From Anaerocolumna chitinilytica (GTDB lineage: Bacteria > Bacillota > Clostridia > Lachnospirales > Lachnospiraceae), in assembly GCF_014218355.1 (NCBI RefSeq), contig NZ_AP023368.1:1802001-1866000 (forward strand): a stretch of DNA of 64,000 nucleotides, read 5' to 3'. Shown piece after piece: positions 60,985 to 64,000 of the stretch. A program made the translations under genes and the position numbers. The notes under the pieces are model-generated. The model was not told where the DNA came from. It did no database searches and saw only the letters and a program-made list of their open reading frames with translations. Position 1 is the stretch's first letter, and every line of letters starts with the position of its first letter.

Positions 60985-62268
60985 ATGATGAATATAGTAA
61001 AAAAATATCAAATAAAGATTACACCAGAAATTTCTTTTATGGATGAAGAGGTAAGAATTGAAATCGTAGGGAATCCCGAAGAATCGCTACAATTACAACT
61101 AATTACAACTGATTACTACAATATAAACGGTGATCTTCGCATTATGGATGAGGGAAGTCAATGGGAAAATGTTATAGAAATTAAGCTTGACAGTGATGGA
61201 CTAAAAACCCTTGATGCTTCTGTATTCACTACTATGCATATTGTAAATGGTAACAAAAGCAAATTAGAGCAGGATCTTGCCAGAGTAAAAGAGAATAGAA
61301 AATGTCATATTGCATTTAAATTATCTAAGGGGAATACTATAGTTGCACAAAATCTACATGAACGTGTTTTTTGCGATGATACCATTGTAAGTGAAAATAT
61401 AATTTCGGATCGGTTGCTTGCAAGATATTTTACAGGAAGCAATTATGATAAACGTCCGGCGGTTATTGTCGTTAGTGGCAGCGATGGGAGAATAGAAAAA
61501 GCACAGGCAATAGCACAATGCCTGGCAATGAAAGGATTCTCTACATTAGCATTGTGTTATTTTGGTATGAAACATGTTCCGGATAATTTAGATCGGATAC
61601 CTATGGAATATTTAGAAAATGCAATCGTATGGTTGTCAAAACGGCAAGAAGTTGATGCTGATAGAATTGGAATCTATGGCAGGAGTAAAGGGGGAGAGAT
61701 GGTGTTGCTTGGAGCAACCCTTTTTCCCCAAATAAAATATGTGGTTGCAAATACGCCATCATCATATATTCATGAGGGTATTATAGGAGGATCAAGAACT
61801 TCAGGTCATAGTTCATGGAGTTTCAAGGAAAAAGAAATGCATTTTATAAAAGTATCCAAAGGGAGTTTATTTCGATTAGTAATTGGTATGATTAAAAAAA
61901 ATCCTAGGGCATTTCGTGAATTATATAAATTTGTGACATGGAAGAATACAAATGCCAATTTTCCTAATGCACGAATAAAGATCGAAAAATGCAATGCTTC
62001 TTTCTTATTAATAGCTTCAAACACGGATAGTATCTGGCCATCTGATATGTACATAGAAGAAGCATATCAAATAATGAAGGATAATAAAAAAGAAAAAAAT
62101 TGCAAAAAACTTATTTATGCAGGAGCAGGGCATATGTTGACACTTCCGTATCAGCCAATTCCTAACTGTGAAGAGTATGGTGGTAGCATTGAAAAAGGAA
62201 TACCAGCAACAACAGATTCTTGGAGAGAGACAGTTCAGTTTTTCAAACAGATGCAATATGATAAATAA
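60985..62268 (+). CDS. BAAT-type acyl-CoA thioester hydrolase family protein
   Basis: This 427-residue protein matches the acyl-CoA thioesterase/bile-acid-CoA:amino-acid N-acyltransferase family. The N-terminal beta domain is at about 10-130. The C-terminal alpha/beta hydrolase domain has the nucleophile S234 in IYGRSKGGEMVL, an acid near NTDSIWPS, and the His in GAGHMLTLPY. Bacterial members are related to virulence-free acyltransferases of unknown role. ATG 60985 follows AGGAGG; an ATG at 60967 overlaps that site. A terminator follows. Confidence 0.87.
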   Translation: MMNIVKKYQIKITPEISFMDEEVRIEIVGNPEESLQLQLITTDYYNINGDLRIMDEGSQWENVIEIKLDSDGLKTLDASVFTTMHIVNGNKSKLEQDLARVKENRKCHIAFKLSKGNTIVAQNLHERVFCDDTIVSENIISDRLLARYFTGSNYDKRPAVIVVSGSDGRIEKAQAIAQCLAMKGFSTLALCYFGMKHVPDNLDRIPMEYLENAIVWLSKRQEVDADRIGIYGRSKGGEMVLLGATLFPQIKYVVANTPSSYIHEGIIGGSRTSGHSSWSFKEKEMHFIKVSKGSLFRLVIGMIKKNPRAFRELYKFVTWKNTNANFPNARIKIEKCNASFLLIASNTDSIWPSDMYIEEAYQIMKDNKKEKNCKKLIYAGAGHMLTLPYQPIPNCEEYGGSIEKGIPATTDSWRETVQFFKQMQYDK

Positions 62269-62328
62269 TAATCTTTTGTGATATGTTGGTTGTTATATAA
62301 GCTAAAAAGGAATTGATTGTGAATGGAT

Positions 62329-62366
62329 AAACGCACTCAGTAGAGTTGGTATTGAGTGCGTTTATT
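62329..62366 (+). terminator. Rho-independent terminator
   Basis: AAACGCACTCA (62329-62339) and TGAGTGCGTTT (62353-62363) pair perfectly. The rest of the 62269-62580 interval contains no gene. Confidence 0.82.
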
Positions 62367-62580
62367 GTACTAATGCTAACCATGCAGTAATGTTAAAATA
62401 GACATCCTGGTTTTGCTAATGCACTCAAGTTCTTCTGCCAATTTTAAATTATAGTCACCGGAAACAAATCTGAAGGCGCTTGATAAATCCAATTAACCTT
62501 GATATTATATCTATGATATATAAATAGTTATTGAATAAAGGAAAATAATAAGAATAAAGCTATTATGAAGGAGGCGCTTC

Positions 62581-63489
62581 ATGGATTTACTGCAAATTAA
62601 ATATTTTCAAACTGTGGCGCGGATGCAGCACATGACAAGAGCGGCTGGGGTATTGCAAATTGCACAGCCTGCCTTAAGTGCCATGATCGCAAAGTTAGAG
62701 GAAGATTTGGGCGTTCCTTTGTTTAATCGAACAGGGCGTAATATTGTTTTAAATGAATATGGAAAAGTATTTCTAAAACGTGCCGATAAAATATTAAAAG
62801 AGGTCGAAGAAGGAAGACAGGAAATATCTGATTTGTCCGGAAATGAAATGGGTTCTGTTTCTATTGCAACCACATCTTTGAATAAGGAATTCGGTAAATT
62901 TTTGGGCAGCTTTTCATGTCTATATCCAAAAGTTAATTTTCATATTACACAGTCAGGTGATGATCGAGAAAAGCTTTATCTATTGGAGAAAGATGAAATC
63001 GATTTTGCTTTTATCAACACCATTGATGAGAATACCAATTTCTCTACCATGAAATTGGCAGAGGAAGACATTTATTTAGCAGTCCCACCATTGCACCCTC
63101 TAGCTAGTTACCAAACAGTTTCTTTTAAGGATTTGAAGGACGAAGCCTTTATCGGATTAAAAGCGAATTATAGCCAGCAGGAATTTTGTAATGAAATATG
63201 CAAAAAGAGTGGATTTGTACCAAATGTTATCTGTGAGTGCAGTGAATATACAGCGGTTATAAACTTGGTCGAAGCTGGGCTTGGTGTGTCTTTTTTACCT
63301 TGTTCTGAAAAGGAAGAAAAGAAATTGCCTGTTGTTTTACTTAAGATTGAGGGAATTAATTTTAAGAATATTCTGCAACTTGTATGGAAAGAGCAACGTT
63401 ATTTTTCAAAAGCGGCAAGAAATTTCCGTGAATATGTAATGCAATATTTCAATATTACAGGTAATTACAGCGAAAGAGCATACCAATAA
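62581..63489 (+). CDS. LysR-family regulator
   Basis: This 302-residue protein has an HTH (MTRAAGVLQIAQPALSAMIA) followed by a LysR substrate-binding domain with GLGVSFLPCSE near residue 235. No divergent partner lies within the window, so its target may be to the left or beyond the edge. AAGGAGGCGC lies before the ATG. Its stop codon sits inside a terminator stem. Confidence 0.93.
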   Translation: MDLLQIKYFQTVARMQHMTRAAGVLQIAQPALSAMIAKLEEDLGVPLFNRTGRNIVLNEYGKVFLKRADKILKEVEEGRQEISDLSGNEMGSVSIATTSLNKEFGKFLGSFSCLYPKVNFHITQSGDDREKLYLLEKDEIDFAFINTIDENTNFSTMKLAEEDIYLAVPPLHPLASYQTVSFKDLKDEAFIGLKANYSQQEFCNEICKKSGFVPNVICECSEYTAVINLVEAGLGVSFLPCSEKEEKKLPVVLLKIEGINFKNILQLVWKEQRYFSKAARNFREYVMQYFNITGNYSERAYQ

Positions 63490-63506
63490 ATTAGTATGCT
63501 TTTTTG
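63477..63506 (+). terminator. Rho-independent terminator
   Basis: AGCATAC (63477-63483) and GTATGCT (63494-63500) pair perfectly and are followed by TTTTTTG. It includes the LysR stop codon. Confidence 0.85.
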
Positions 63507-63758
63507 TTGCAAATTAATATATAAATGTTTATGTGTATATATATAATAATATATTTTTATTTATTGAAATTAGGGTTTATACTATGGATAGCAAAGATTA
63601 AAGAGTTAATTTGCTAATATAGATGGAATTTGCAGTTGTAAGCGGCAAATTTTTTTAAACATAAGTTAGTCAAGACTAACTAAAGAGAATCCAATTTTTA
63701 CATCAGACTAATTTTTATGAAGAATTGCTGCCTATTGACTATACCAATCCAGTAGCCA

Positions 63759-63908
63759 ATGGATTTAGTTGATTTTTTTGCTGCGACAGTAAAAGGTGGC
63801 TTTGGAATTGGAATATTATTCTTGCTTTTACTCAATAACTACTACTTTAAAATACAAGGAGAACAACATGAAAGGCAGAAAAGACAAAAGGGTGAGAAAG
63901 TACGATGA
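63759..63908 (+). CDS. Putative 49-residue membrane protein
   Basis: The frame starts MDLVDFFAATVKGGFGIGIL. It has one hydrophobic helix (GFGIGILFLLLL) and a basic tail (HERQKRQKGEKVR). Holin-like or small accessory membrane proteins can look like this. There is no clear ribosome site, so the call is tentative. It overlaps the next frame by 41 bases. Confidence 0.4.
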   Translation: MDLVDFFAATVKGGFGIGILFLLLLNNYYFKIQGEQHERQKRQKGEKVR

Positions 63909-64000
63909 GGGGTCCTATGGGGTTTTGGAAAAATATTTTTTGGTTTATTTTCAATCATACGTCCCTTATTTGTGGGGGTGGATACCATCATTTTACAATA
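63868..64000 (+). CDS. Partial unknown protein, runs off the window
   Basis: Begins at ATG 63868, six bases after AAGGAG, and is still open at the last base (44 residues seen, starting MKGRKDKRVRKYDEGSYGVL). No family was recognised. Confidence 0.5.
   Translation, partial: MKGRKDKRVRKYDEGSYGVLEKYFLVYFQSYVPYLWGWIPSFYN

Noticed and set aside
1..64000. CRISPR arrays, tRNA or rRNA genes, prophage and large mobile elements
   Set aside because: No regular repeat-spacer units, cloverleaf-like sequence, rRNA motifs, phage structural genes, or transposase motifs were found on reading both strands.

Overview
The window is low-GC, gene-dense DNA with AGGAGG-type ribosome binding sites, tight divergent gene pairs and many rho-independent terminators. 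The gene content (DUF1836 protein, YerC/TrpR-like repressor, PflA-type radical SAM protein, RlmD-type methyltransferase, oleate hydratase, PucR and WYL regulators) fits a Bacillota genome of class Clostridia, most like Lachnospiraceae. That placement is inference from protein families. No rRNA, tRNA, CRISPR array, transposase, integrase or phage structural gene was seen.

Layout. 0.1-8.4 kb: core-like genes, including an ArsR repressor with a four-module persulfide-handling flavoprotein (CoA-disulfide reductase, rhodanese, TusA, DsrE). 8.5-10.9 kb: a TetR/flavin-desaturase divergent pair. 11-18.5 kb: a mannoside locus with two paralogous tandem-HTH AraC proteins, a GH2 beta-mannosidase and an MFS carrier, then a nucleotidyltransferase gene broken by one in-frame TAG. 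18.8-23.8 kb: PucR/amidohydrolase, a solitary gap gene, and an HxlR/flavin-reductase pair. 23.9-40.6 kb: accessory genes (FliB-like methylase, several TetR/enzyme pairs, AraC-GyrI, a methyltransferase fused to a pyrophosphatase-like domain, WYL with DJ-1 and VOC genes, oleate hydratase with its TetR) interspersed with gene relics. 39.5-41.2 kb: a Cfr-family 23S rRNA methyltransferase behind a leader peptide and mutually exclusive hairpins, then an orphan promoter/terminator unit. 41.6-49 kb: flavodoxin/SDR, a methyltransferase, a hydrolase, an AraC/GH1 pair whose enzyme lacks the usual acid/base Glu, a GNAT, and a TPR-Arr rifamycin ADP-ribosyltransferase. 49.2-54.4 kb: a LysR-controlled flavinylation module (ApbE, an FMN reductase, and an FMN_red/FMN_bind/FAD_binding_2 reductase). 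54.8-64 kb: a bicovalent-flavin oxidase, ketopantoate-reductase-like/TetR, TetR with a small membrane protein and a serine hydrolase, AraC-GyrI, a BAAT-type hydrolase, LysR, and two small reading frames at the edge.

Two themes stand out. About 19 intact transcription regulators lie in 64 kb, most beside one enzyme or exporter gene, and many of the intervals hold clear palindromic operators. At least ten gene products are flavoproteins or flavin-handling enzymes. With Cfr, Arr and GyrI-like proteins, the region reads as a collection of small, separately switched stress, detoxification and redox modules. Relics and short duplications (a fliB tail, a methyltransferase promoter, TetR fragments, ankyrin fragments) show active gene turnover.
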